NCBI RefSeq assembly: GCF_020708045.1 | Contig: NZ_JAJFES010000003.1 | Span: forward strand, 434,001-498,000 | DNA length: 64,000 nucleotides | Reading direction: 5' to 3' | Source of the DNA: Massilia sp. IC2-278 | GTDB lineage: Bacteria > Pseudomonadota > Gammaproteobacteria > Burkholderiales > Burkholderiaceae_D | Shown: piece by piece, positions 35,673-44,254 of the stretch | Numbering within the stretch: the first letter of the stretch is position 1 | How the letters are laid out: every line of letters begins with the position of its first letter | Notes under the pieces: generated by a model | Database searches by the model: none | What the model was told of the DNA's origin: nothing | The model's input: only the letters and a program-made list of their open reading frames with translations | Program-made: the position numbers and the translations under genes

Positions 35673-38600
35673 CTACCCCATGCGCATGAAACCGCGCAGG
35701 TCGAGCGCCCCGGCCGCGCCCAGCGTCGGCAGCATCTCCAGCAGCTCCCCGTCCTCGATGAAGCTGGCCGAGGACGGCGCCCCCAGCATGCGCTCCGGCG
35801 CCAGCGAGCGCGACACGGCCCAGCCCTGCACGTAATCGACGCCGATCTCGGCCAGGGTCTGCACCGTGGCCGCGTCTTCGGCCCATTCGGCGATCGTCTT
35901 CATGCCCAGGTTCACCGCCAGGTTGACGATGGCCTCGACGATGGCCACGTTGGCCGGATGCGCGTTGATGTTGACGATGAAATTGCCGTCGATCTTCAGC
36001 ACGTCCGCCGGCAATTCCTTCAGGTAGGAGAACGAGGTATAGCCAGCGCCGAAGTCGTCCAGCGCCACCTTCACGCCGAAATTACGCACCTGGTCGATGA
36101 AGCGGCGCGTGTTGTCCAGGTCGTGCAGGGCCACGCTTTCGGTGATTTCCATGCACAGGCGGCTGGCCACGTGCACGTGGCGCGCCAAAATCTCCAGCGT
36201 GTCCTGCACGAAGCGCTCGTCGTTCAGCGAGGCGCCCGACAGGTTCATGCACACGAAGCGGGTATGCGGCAGCTTCTGCACGTTCTCGGCAATCCAGGCC
36301 AGGGTGCTCGACAGCACCCAGCGGTCGATCACGCCGGCGCGCCCGCATTTCTCGGCCGCGCCGATCAGCGGACCGGCCGGCAGCACGCTGCCGTCAGGCC
36401 CGCGCATGCGCAGCAGTACCTCGAAGTTGAGCGAATCGTGCGGCGTCTTCAGCGACATGATCGGCTGCATCTCGAGGAACAGGCCGTCGGTGGCGTTCGG
36501 CCCCTGCAGTTTCGCCACCAGGTTCAGCTCGGCCTCGCGCTCGTGGAAGGCGCGCGCATTGCGCTCGTACACCACCAGGCCGTCGCTGGCTTCCTTGGCC
36601 TGGCGGCAGGCGCGGTCGGCGGTGGAAATCGCGTCCTTCATCGGCATGCCGTGCGACACCTCGATCAGGCCGACCGAACCGCGCACATGGAAGGCCTTGT
36701 CGCCGACGCGGTAAGGCGTGCCGCCGATGCGGTCGACGATGCCGCGGCAGATCAGCGAGGCCAGCGGAATCGCCGTGTCGGGCATGACGATCACGAATTC
36801 GTCGCCGCCGACGCGGCCGATCTGCTGGCCGCCGGCCAGCATCATCGCCATCCGTTCGCACACCTGCTTCAGGACTTCGTCGCCGGCCGCGTGACCGAAC
36901 AAATCGTTGATCAGCTTGAAGCGGTCGAGGTCGATGTAGGCCACCGACAGGGGCTTGCCCGAGGCCAGCGACACGGCTGCCGCCTCGAAGGTCTTCTCGA
37001 TGCCGCGGCGGTTGAAGACCTTGGTCAGCGGATCGTTGTTGGCCATGAAGCGCAATTGCTCGGTGGCCTTGGTTTTTTCGGTGATGTCTTCCAGCACGCC
37101 TTCGATGCGGCCATGGGCCAGGGTCGCGCGCACCAGGAAGCGGCGCTCGCCGTCGCGGCTGGCAAGTTCCATCTCGATATTCGTCTGCAGGTGCACCTGA
37201 TCGCGCAGGTGGAACCAGGAATTGTCGTCGAAGAACTGCTGCCACAGGATACGGCTGCGATCGGCCTGCGTACCGGAATCGAAACCCGTGGCCGAGCTTG
37301 AGGCCGAGGCCGACCCGGGCAGCGTGCAGTCGAGCATGCGGCACAGGGCGGGATTGGCCGACAGGAAGGCGCCGTACAGGTCGAGCGTGAACAAGCCCAC
37401 CGGCATGGCCTCGTAGGCATGCTCCAGCTCGGCCTGCACCGCGATCCGTTTCTGCGTCTCGAGACGCATCTGCTCGGCCACCGCCAGCGCCGCCAGCAGG
37501 CTCGAGGCCAGGGCGGCGGTGACGCTGTTGACCACGCCCAGCATTTCGCGCAGGCCGACGGCGGCGGAAATCACTTCGGCCAGGGTCGACATGAAGGTCA
37601 CGGCGAACGAGGCCGCGAACCACATCGCCACCCGCGCCTGGGCATTGCGCATGATGCCGAACAGGCCGACCGTCATCAGGGCCAGGCCGGGCGCGACCAG
37701 GACCCACATCGCCGGCAAGTAGATGCTGAAAGGCAGCAGCAACGCCATGGGCAGCAGGCACAGGCACAGGCCTTGCGCCACCCGCAGCGGCACCGCCAGG
37801 CGGCTGCGCGCGAGTTCCTCGCCGAACAGCTTGAAGTACAGGGCCATGGTGGCGATCCCGTACAGGGCCGTGGTCACGGCGCGGCTCGGCGCCAGCCAGG
37901 CTTGCGGCAATTCCTGGCCCAGCCACTGGATGTCCCAGCCGGCCGAGATGGCGCCGACGCGCAGGTTCAGGATCAGCCAGACCGCGAACTGCAAATACAG
38001 CAGCTGGCGGTTGATCAGGGCCGTGATCAAAATGAACAGGCTCAATACGATCATGCCGCCGTCGAGCAGGCCGGACTTGCGGTGGAATTGCTGGACCGAA
38101 AGGGTCATCTCGGCGGCCGGCCATTGCACGGCGCTCACGCGCGCCGGACCGGTGAAGCGTGCGCGGCAGATGAGTTCGGCCGGCATGGCCTGGGGCTTGA
38201 GCACGAAGCCGGCCTTGGCCGGGCTCAGCGCGCCGCTCGAGGCTTCATGCGAGGCGAAGCCCAGGGCTTGCCCGGTGGCGCCGTCCCAGCAGCGGATATC
38301 GATGGCGTGGCGCGACGGGAATTCGATGACTTGCGGCCCCTCGCCCTGGACGTGCGGACGCAGGGCGAACCAGAGCGGAGCTTCGGAAAGATGGGTGTCG
38401 TAGCGCTCGACCGCATGGCGGTGGCCCAGCTGGCGCAAGGCTTCGTCGGGCGCCAGCTCGGGGCCGCGCTCGGCCAGCACGCGCAGCGGCAGCACCACGT
38501 CGCCGCGGGCGATGTAATGGCTGTTCCAGGAAGCGAGGGCCAGGATCGATACCAGCGCTACCCCGATCGGCACCAGGTAGACCGACAGCAAGTGCATGCC

Positions 38601-38690
38601 CGCCGTGAACAGGCGGTCGAGATACACGGATAACGAAGGTCGTGCGGGCGTGGACGGCTGGGGCATAGGCTGGACGAATCGGGCTGACAA
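35673..38690 (-). CDS. membrane GGDEF/EAL signalling protein (7TM sensor)
   Basis: 1005 residues. N-terminal periplasmic sensor followed by about seven membrane segments (residues about 220-420, 7TMR-DISM-like), a PAS-like segment about 440-570, GGDEF about 575-735 with intact RVGGDEF and no RxxD I-site, and an EAL domain about 750-990. The EAL motif itself reads FEVLLRM (EVL), but downstream residues NLSG, EITES, DDFGAG and KIDGNFI are intact. It probably makes or degrades c-di-GMP; which activity dominates cannot be read from sequence. It has no signal-linked neighbour. Confidence 0.92.
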   Translation of the reverse strand: MSARFVQPMPQPSTPARPSLSVYLDRLFTAGMHLLSVYLVPIGVALVSILALASWNSHYIARGDVVLPLRVLAERGPELAPDEALRQLGHRHAVERYDTHLSEAPLWFALRPHVQGEGPQVIEFPSRHAIDIRCWDGATGQALGFASHEASSGALSPAKAGFVLKPQAMPAELICRARFTGPARVSAVQWPAAEMTLSVQQFHRKSGLLDGGMIVLSLFILITALINRQLLYLQFAVWLILNLRVGAISAGWDIQWLGQELPQAWLAPSRAVTTALYGIATMALYFKLFGEELARSRLAVPLRVAQGLCLCLLPMALLLPFSIYLPAMWVLVAPGLALMTVGLFGIMRNAQARVAMWFAASFAVTFMSTLAEVISAAVGLREMLGVVNSVTAALASSLLAALAVAEQMRLETQKRIAVQAELEHAYEAMPVGLFTLDLYGAFLSANPALCRMLDCTLPGSASASSSATGFDSGTQADRSRILWQQFFDDNSWFHLRDQVHLQTNIEMELASRDGERRFLVRATLAHGRIEGVLEDITEKTKATEQLRFMANNDPLTKVFNRRGIEKTFEAAAVSLASGKPLSVAYIDLDRFKLINDLFGHAAGDEVLKQVCERMAMMLAGGQQIGRVGGDEFVIVMPDTAIPLASLICRGIVDRIGGTPYRVGDKAFHVRGSVGLIEVSHGMPMKDAISTADRACRQAKEASDGLVVYERNARAFHEREAELNLVAKLQGPNATDGLFLEMQPIMSLKTPHDSLNFEVLLRMRGPDGSVLPAGPLIGAAEKCGRAGVIDRWVLSSTLAWIAENVQKLPHTRFVCMNLSGASLNDERFVQDTLEILARHVHVASRLCMEITESVALHDLDNTRRFIDQVRNFGVKVALDDFGAGYTSFSYLKELPADVLKIDGNFIVNINAHPANVAIVEAIVNLAVNLGMKTIAEWAEDAATVQTLAEIGVDYVQGWAVSRSLAPERMLGAPSSASFIEDGELLEMLPTLGAAGALDLRGFMRMG

Positions 38691-38764
38691 ACGCCAGCCT
38701 GCTGCCAGCGCGCTTCACCCCTTTAGAATACAGCCTGGACTACATGCCGTCATGCAATATTTGG

Positions 38765-39547
38765 TCAGGCGGCAGCCAGTTGGCCCAGCGGAGCCGAAAT
38801 CGGCGCCTGCGGCGCGGCAGGTGTCGCCTGCGCGCCACGGCCGGTATTGACATCGCTTGCCGTCGTGCTAACTACCCCGACATCGATGTCCGGATGATGG
38901 GTATGGCGGAAGAACTTCAGCAGCGGGTGTTTCGCGGCGGTCCAGCGCGCTTCGCCGCTGGCGATCTCGAAGGCCATCACGCGGTGCGGCATGTTGCCGG
39001 CGTGGCGCAGCGGCACCATTTCCTTGTCGCCGAAGACGTCGGTGAACAGCAGCTGTTCGTAGTGGCGGTCGACCGGAGCGCGGCCGGCGATCACGGCGTA
39101 CTCGATGCCGGTCTTCTCGAAGTACTCGAAGAAGGCTTTCACCAGCGCCACCTTCACCATGTGGCCGATGCGGCCCTCGCCCACGCCGAGGCGCTCGACC
39201 TCGCCCAGGCTGCGGCCCTGCAGCCACTGCGGCAGCACCACCGATTCCTCGATGTGCAGCGGGTGGTGGATGTTGGTGCGGATGCGCGCCGTGCCCAGCG
39301 GCGTGCCGTCGAGGCGGGACTCGGCCAGCAGGACCACGGTGTCTTCTTCATAGTCGCAGGCTTCCGGCAGGGCCAGCGAGCGGGCGAACTCGGGCACGTG
39401 GCGCGCATAGGCGGCGTGGCGAATGGCAACGGCTTTCTTCAGGCTGTCCTCGTTCTCGACCCGTCGGATCGTGAACGGCAGGCGCTCGGTCGGCATTTCC
39501 GAGCGCGCAGGAGTTGCGGAGAACATTGCTGGGGTACGCATTTCCAT
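38765..39547 (-). CDS. FeeM-like N-acyl amino acid synthase (GNAT/AHL-synthase fold)
   Basis: 260 residues, about 225 of which form the FeeM-like domain. Visible motifs: IRHAAYARHVPEFA, TARIRTNIHHPLHIEES, RLGVGEGRIGHMVKVALV and GRAPVDRHYEQLLF. Relatives transfer acyl chains from acyl-ACP to an amino acid, giving lipid-like signals. The C-terminal 40 residues are low complexity. A Fur-like dyad (39588-39606) overlaps its probable promoter. It is a solitary gene with no other biosynthetic partner here, so its product is unknown. Confidence 0.8.
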   Translation of the reverse strand: MEMRTPAMFSATPARSEMPTERLPFTIRRVENEDSLKKAVAIRHAAYARHVPEFARSLALPEACDYEEDTVVLLAESRLDGTPLGTARIRTNIHHPLHIEESVVLPQWLQGRSLGEVERLGVGEGRIGHMVKVALVKAFFEYFEKTGIEYAVIAGRAPVDRHYEQLLFTDVFGDKEMVPLRHAGNMPHRVMAFEIASGEARWTAAKHPLLKFFRHTHHPDIDVGVVSTTASDVNTGRGAQATPAAPQAPISAPLGQLAAA

Positions 39548-39587
39548 GACAGGACATTCCTTGAAAAATGATGTTGGCTAACGGCTG

Positions 39588-39606
39588 TTATTGATCATTA
39601 TCAATC
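39588..39606 (-). promoter_or_regulatory. Fur-box-like dyad upstream of the FeeM-like gene
   Basis: Minus strand GATTGATAATGATCAATAA, with dyad TTGAT-AATG-ATCAA and the Fur-type core GATAATGAT. It lies about 45 bp upstream of the ATG and overlaps a candidate -10 (TAATGA), with TTGATT 16 bp upstream. Confidence 0.48.
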
Positions 39607-39724
39607 TTCTGAATGTAATCAAAACGCTAATAAGAGGCACTTTTTGCCTTCTATTCATCATCCTTGGAATGCCTGTGCTAACGACCTGGCAACATCCACG
39701 CTCAGCAATACTCGGGCGTCCTTT

Positions 39725-40693
39725 CTACATGGAACGTGCCGTACCGGACACGCGGATCGATCCACCCGGGGCGCCATCGAAACTGGCGCGCAGGCGCGAA
39801 CGCATGCCCATGTCCTCGCCCTGCACCACGTCGATCTGCCCGCCGGCTCCCTGCCCGCCTGTCCAGCCCAGGTCGCGCAGGTAGCCGGCCAGGGCCGCGG
39901 TACCGGCGCCGGTGGCCGGGTCTTCGTAGACGCCGCCGGCGGCGAAGGGATTACGCGTGTGGAACAGCGTATCGGTCTCGGCCCAGGCCAGCACCACGGT
40001 CACGATGCCGAGTTCGCGCATGAAGGCGCGGCCGGCGTCCAGTTCGTACTGCATCGCCGCCAGCAGCGCGCGGCTGCGCAGGGCCAGCACCAGATGGTCG
40101 GCGCCGCCGTGGGCCAGGGCCGGCGGGATGCGCGGGTCGAGGTCTTCCTGGCGGTAACCGAACAGGGCCAGGGCGCGTTCGACGACATGTTCCGGCGCGG
40201 GTGCGCTGCGCGTGGGCGGCGATTGCAGGGCGGCCGAGACCAGGCCGGGTGCGGCCTGGGCTTGCACGTTTTCCCCGCCATCGCCGGGCTTGCTGCTCTT
40301 GCCATCCCCTTCGGCATGGCGCCGGCCTTCGACCGTGATGCGGGCGTCGTTCAGTGTCAGCGCATACACGCCGTCGCCATGTGCGGCCGCCAGCGCGGCG
40401 CCGAGGGCGATGGTAGCGTGGCCGCAGAACGGCACCTCGGCTTCGGGCGAAAAATAGCGCACCCGGTAGCCGCCCTGCCCTGGCCCGGCGTCGAGCGGCG
40501 CGGCAAAGGCGGTTTCGGAAAAGCCGATGGCGTGGGCGATGCGCCCCATCTCGGCCGCGGGCGGCAGCGCGGCGCCGATCCAGACGCCGGCCGGATTGCC
40601 GCCTTCGAGACCGTCGGAAAAAGCGGCAATGCGCTGCACGCCGGAGACATCGGCCGGGTCCTGGTTCTGAGCGGCTTGTTCGGAAAATTGCAT
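39725..40693 (-). CDS. PhzF-family isomerase-like protein
   Basis: 322 residues of the PhzF/diaminopimelate-epimerase-fold family. The conserved GGNPAGVW, the catalytic glutamate in GFSETAFA, and FCGHATIALGAAL are present, as is the second-half motif EDPATGAGTAAL. Residues about 125-165 are a Gly/Pro/Ala-rich insertion of low complexity. No phenazine genes are near, so a generic isomerase role is more likely than phenazine synthesis. Weakly spaced from the pirin gene (56 bp) on the same strand. Confidence 0.9.
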   Translation of the reverse strand: MQFSEQAAQNQDPADVSGVQRIAAFSDGLEGGNPAGVWIGAALPPAAEMGRIAHAIGFSETAFAAPLDAGPGQGGYRVRYFSPEAEVPFCGHATIALGAALAAAHGDGVYALTLNDARITVEGRRHAEGDGKSSKPGDGGENVQAQAAPGLVSAALQSPPTRSAPAPEHVVERALALFGYRQEDLDPRIPPALAHGGADHLVLALRSRALLAAMQYELDAGRAFMRELGIVTVVLAWAETDTLFHTRNPFAAGGVYEDPATGAGTAALAGYLRDLGWTGGQGAGGQIDVVQGEDMGMRSRLRASFDGAPGGSIRVSGTARSM

Positions 40694-40749
40694 GATTGAC
40701 TAATCAGGGTGGAGTGGAATGCTGCCTTTATGCCATTGTTCAGGCGCGC

Positions 40750-41682
40750 TCAGGGATAGTGCACCGGCTTGCCCAGCGTGTCAGGCAGCGGGATGAATTC
40801 GGTTTCGCCCGGCACCTGCGGGAAGGCGCCGTTGCGCCAGTCCTCGCGCGCCTGTTCGATGCGCTCGGCGGAGCTGGCGACGAAGTTCCAGGACAGGTAG
40901 CGCGGGCCGTCCATGGGTTCGCCGCCGAGCAGCATGGCGCGCGTTGGCCCCGGCCCGGGTGCGCGCAGGATGACTTCGGCCTTGGGTTTCAGCACCACCA
41001 GCTGCCCGGCCTCGAATACGCCGTCGCGGCCGAGGTCGATGCTGCCTTCGACGATGTACAGGGCCTGCTCGTGGTACTCGGCCGGCATGGCGATGCGCGC
41101 GCCGGGCTGCAGGGTCAGGTCGACGTAGAACATGTCGGAGTGGGTCGGCACCGGCGCCTTCTTGCCCCAGTAGTTGCCGGCCACCACGCGCGCGCTGACG
41201 CCGCCGTCTTCGATGAAGGGCAGCTCGCCCTTGCCGATGTGGGCAAAGGCGGGATCGCTTTCTTCCACCGCGCGTGGCAGCGCCACCCAGCATTGCAGGC
41301 CGAACAGATCGGAACCTGCCTGGCGGCGTTCAAGGGCGGTGCGCTCGGAGTGGACGATGCCGCGCCCGGCCGTCATCCAGTTGACCGCGCCGGGCTGGAT
41401 GGCTTGCACGACGCCCAGGCTGTCGCGGTGCAGGATTTCGCCGCTGAACAGGTAAGTGACGGTGGCCAGGCAGACGTGCGGGTGTGGGCGCACGTCCAGG
41501 CCCTGGCCGGGCGTGAACACGTGCGGACCCATCTGGTCGAGAAAGACGAAGGGACCGACCATGCGCCGCTGGCGGCTGGGCAGCGCGCGGCGCACCTTGA
41601 AGCCGTCGCCGAGGTCGTGCGTGGGCGGAACGATGACGATGTCGATGTCGTGCATGCCGCTGTCGTGGTCAATGGTGTCCAA
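40750..41682 (-). CDS. pirin family protein
   Basis: 310 residues, two cupin domains. Metal ligands in [17 protein letters not shown] and HSERT; the conserved ending [11 protein letters not shown] is seen. Some pirins are quercetinases, others redox regulators. The TTG at 41682 is chosen as the start: a perfect AGGAGG lies four bases upstream, whereas an ATG at 41655 lacks one and the longer frame from 41736 has none. Probably monocistronic or co-transcribed with phzF downstream. Confidence 0.88.
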   Translation of the reverse strand: MDTIDHDSGMHDIDIVIVPPTHDLGDGFKVRRALPSRQRRMVGPFVFLDQMGPHVFTPGQGLDVRPHPHVCLATVTYLFSGEILHRDSLGVVQAIQPGAVNWMTAGRGIVHSERTALERRQAGSDLFGLQCWVALPRAVEESDPAFAHIGKGELPFIEDGGVSARVVAGNYWGKKAPVPTHSDMFYVDLTLQPGARIAMPAEYHEQALYIVEGSIDLGRDGVFEAGQLVVLKPKAEVILRAPGPGPTRAMLLGGEPMDGPRYLSWNFVASSAERIEQAREDWRNGAFPQVPGETEFIPLPDTLGKPVHYP

Positions 41683-41785
41683 GCTGCCTCCTGTGGATCG
41701 GTGGATGGCATACACGAGGTATGCCGCTTGCCGCACAGTCTACGCGTTTCGGTATTCTCTTGTGCAAATGCCCACATTCCTGCTG

Positions 41786-41814
41786 TACTGCCGAGCCGGG
41801 CCCTCGGTTATAAT
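41786..41814 (+). promoter_or_regulatory. promoter of the mntP riboswitch transcript
   Basis: TATAAT at 41809-41814, just before the riboswitch; the -35 region (TACTGC, 41786-41791) is weak. Start near 41821. Confidence 0.65.
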
Positions 41815-41820
41815 GTCGGC

Positions 41821-41985
41821 TCCCATTGGGGAGTAGCCTGCTTCCTCCCAGGAAGTTCCCGTATCAACATACTCGGCCAGCAAACACAAGCGGCCGTGGT
41901 ACGGGCAGCCAAGCGCGCGCGTTCAGCATCTTGTGTGTGAATTCGCGCCCTGTTCGGTTGGCAAGACCTTTGGCAAGCCTGCGTG
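41821..41985 (+). promoter_or_regulatory. yybP-ykoY (manganese) riboswitch upstream of mntP
   Basis: The conserved loop strings GGGGAGTAGC (41828) and ATCAACATACTCGG (41864) are hallmarks of the yybP-ykoY Mn2+ aptamer; GGCAAGACCTTTGGC (41960) fits its 3' part. It is directly upstream of mntP, a manganese exporter, as in many proteobacteria. A stem TCGGGC/GCCCGA (41992-42026) next to the ribosome site may be the expression platform. The 3' boundary is approximate. Confidence 0.9.
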
Positions 41986-42039
41986 CGGAGTTCGGGCCGC
42001 GCGGGCCTGCCTTTGCGTTCGCCCGACAGAAAGCGTTCC

Positions 42040-42606
42040 ATGAATTTCGCCGCCACCGCCTCTCTCGCCCTGGCCATGTCCACCGATGCCTTTGCCGCCG
42101 CCGTCGGCAAGGGCGCCGCGCTGCAGCGTCCGCAGTTGCGCGAAGCCTTGCGCACCGGCCTGATCTTCGGCGTGATCGAGGGCCTGACGCCGCTGCTCGG
42201 CTGGGTGCTGGGCAATGCGGCGGCGCCCTACGTCCAGGCCTGGGACCACTGGATCGCCTTTGTCCTGCTCGGCCTGCTCGGCCTGCGCATGATCCGCGAA
42301 GGCTTCAGCGCGCCCGAGTTCGACGACGAGAAACCCTCCAGCCACGGCTTCTGGCGCTTGGCCATCACCGGCGTGGCCACCAGCATCGACGCCCTGATCG
42401 TCGGTGCCGGCCTTGCCTTCATCGACGCCAACATCGCCGTCACCGCGGCCGCCATCGGCTTTGCCACCTTCGTAATGGTGACGATCGGCGTGATGCTGGG
42501 CCGCGGCCTCGGCGCGCTGGTCGGCAAGCGCGCCGAGATCATGGGCGGCCTGGTGCTGATCGTGATCGGCAGCCTGATCCTGTATCAGCACCTGAGCGCC
42601 ACCTGA
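42040..42606 (+). CDS. mntP: manganese efflux pump MntP
   Basis: 188 residues, six membrane segments in two related halves. Family acidic motifs: [15 protein letters not shown] in the first segment and [14 protein letters not shown] in the fourth. It exports excess Mn2+ across the inner membrane. It lies behind a manganese-sensing riboswitch. The last codons and stop lie within an 11-bp tandem repeat. Confidence 0.95.
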   Translation: MNFAATASLALAMSTDAFAAAVGKGAALQRPQLREALRTGLIFGVIEGLTPLLGWVLGNAAAPYVQAWDHWIAFVLLGLLGLRMIREGFSAPEFDDEKPSSHGFWRLAITGVATSIDALIVGAGLAFIDANIAVTAAAIGFATFVMVTIGVMLGRGLGALVGKRAEIMGGLVLIVIGSLILYQHLSAT

Positions 42607-42622
42607 GCGCCACCTGAGCGCC
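42590..42622. repeat. 11-bp tandem repeat, three copies, across the mntP stop codon
   Basis: ACCTGAGCGCC repeated three times (42590-42622). The mntP stop TGA lies in the second copy. Slippage would change the C-terminal residues of MntP. Confidence 0.85.
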
Positions 42623-42644
42623 GCCACAGCCTGAGCCCGGACGG

Positions 42645-43109
42645 TCAGGCGCACATGTTCTTCATGGCCTCCTGGATTTCTTCTTCCGACACGTCGCGCA
42701 CGTGCTGGGCCAGCGACCAGCGATGCCCGAACGGGTCTTCGATCTGGCCGTAGCGGTCGCCCCAGAACTGGTCGGCCAGTTCCATCTTGACGGTCGCGCC
42801 GGCGGCCACGGCCTGCTCCCACACCGCATCGACATCGGGCAGGGCCAGGTGGATGTTGACCGACGAGCCTTTCAGCGCCAGCGGACCGAAAGCGCCGTAA
42901 TCGGGAAACTCGTCCGCCAGGAACAGCGGCGAGTCGCCGATGCGCAGCATGGCGTGACCGATTTTTCCGTCGGGCATAAGCGAGCGCATGACCTCGCGCG
43001 CGCCGAAGGCCCGCTTGTAGAACTCGATGGCTTCGTGACAGTTGGCGCAGGTCAGGTGCGGGGTGATGGTGTGCATGCCCTCTTCGACGGGTTTGACTTC
43101 CGAACTCAT
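42645..43109 (-). CDS. VOC-superfamily (glyoxalase/PhnB-like) protein
   Basis: 154 residues with one vicinal-oxygen-chelate domain of the PhnB/YdcI type: LTCANCHEAIEFYKRAFGAR, a GHAMLRIGDSPLFLADE strand pair and QFWGDRYGQIEDPFGHRWSL. Substrate unknown. Convergent with mntP; 38 bp apart. Confidence 0.88.
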   Translation of the reverse strand: MSSEVKPVEEGMHTITPHLTCANCHEAIEFYKRAFGAREVMRSLMPDGKIGHAMLRIGDSPLFLADEFPDYGAFGPLALKGSSVNIHLALPDVDAVWEQAVAAGATVKMELADQFWGDRYGQIEDPFGHRWSLAQHVRDVSEEEIQEAMKNMCA

Positions 43110-43251
43110 GTTGCGCGCTCCTTTCAGGATGGGTGACCGCTACGGCGGGTTCTTGTACTGCTGTTCGAGCGTAGCGCCGGCTTGAAGTTCGTGCAACCAT
43201 CGGCTGTGCTGCGCTGCGCCAAACGAACGCGGCATTCTTCCCGCGCGCAGG

Positions 43252-44148
43252 CTAGTTTTCCAGCAGCGGCGCCAGTTCGCGCGCCAGGAAATCCACCAGC
43301 GCCGTCACCCGCGGCGCCAGCGCGCCCTGCTTGTAGAACACGGCCCACACCGGCTGGTCCCAGGGCAGCGCCGCGTCAGGTAGCACCGGCACCAGGCGGC
43401 CGGCCGCGATGTCCGCGCGCGTGAGGAAATCCGACAGCGAGGCGATGCCGGCGCCGGCCAGCGCCAGGTGGCGCACCGTCTCGCCGCTCGACGCGGTGAC
43501 GGCGGGTTCGATGGTATAGCCCTCGGCGCCATCCCGGGCCAGCGGCCAGGTGTTCAGCGAGGCCGGCTTCGAGAAGCCCAGCAGGCGATGTTGGGCCAGC
43601 TCGGCCACATTGGCCGGCGTGCCGTGTCGCGCCAGGTAGCCGGGCGCCGCCAGCACGCGGATGCGGCTGCTGCCGAGGCGGCGCGCGTTCAGCGTCGAGT
43701 CGGGCAATTGACCGATGCGGATCGCCAGGTCGGCGCGCTCCTCGATCAGGTCGACCACGGTTTCGCCGCTGGTCAGTTCCAGCTGTACCAGCGGGTAGGC
43801 GTCGAGGAAGGCCGGCACCAGCGGCGCCAGCAGGTGGTCGAGCGCGGGTGTGGCCGCGTTCACGCGCACCAGCCCGGACGGTTGCGAGCGGCGCGCCGCC
43901 GCTTCCAGCTCGGTGTGCTCGAGGTCGACCAGGATGGCGCGCGCACGCTCGAGCAGCCAGGCGCCCTCGTCGGTGAGCTGCAGGCGGCGCGTGGTCCGGT
44001 GCAGCAGGGTCATGCCGAGCTGCTTTTCCAGTCGCGCAACCGTGCGCGAGACACCTGACGGCGTCTGCCCCAGGCGCTCGGCGGCGCCGGAAAACGATCC
44101 CGCATCCATGACTGCGGAGAATGCAATCAATGCCTCTACGTCGATCAT
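43252..44148 (-). CDS. LysR-family transcriptional regulator (YafC-like)
   Basis: 298 residues. N-terminal winged HTH (GSFSGAAERLGQTPSGVSRTVARLEKQ), then the type-2 periplasmic-binding-like effector domain. Divergent from an MFS exporter and upstream of dkgB. In Escherichia coli the LysR gene yafC is next to dkgB, which supports a YafC-like regulator controlling this MFS/dkgB pair. Confidence 0.9.
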   Translation of the reverse strand: MIDVEALIAFSAVMDAGSFSGAAERLGQTPSGVSRTVARLEKQLGMTLLHRTTRRLQLTDEGAWLLERARAILVDLEHTELEAAARRSQPSGLVRVNAATPALDHLLAPLVPAFLDAYPLVQLELTSGETVVDLIEERADLAIRIGQLPDSTLNARRLGSSRIRVLAAPGYLARHGTPANVAELAQHRLLGFSKPASLNTWPLARDGAEGYTIEPAVTASSGETVRHLALAGAGIASLSDFLTRADIAAGRLVPVLPDAALPWDQPVWAVFYKQGALAPRVTALVDFLARELAPLLEN

Positions 44149-44254
44149 TCGTGACTCCCAGTCAAAAGTGTATTGTAGGGCAAAGGATTTTTCTGGCGGC
44201 CTGTTTCGCTCACACTGCAGCCCTACTTTTCAACATTGGCTGCAGGAGAACACT

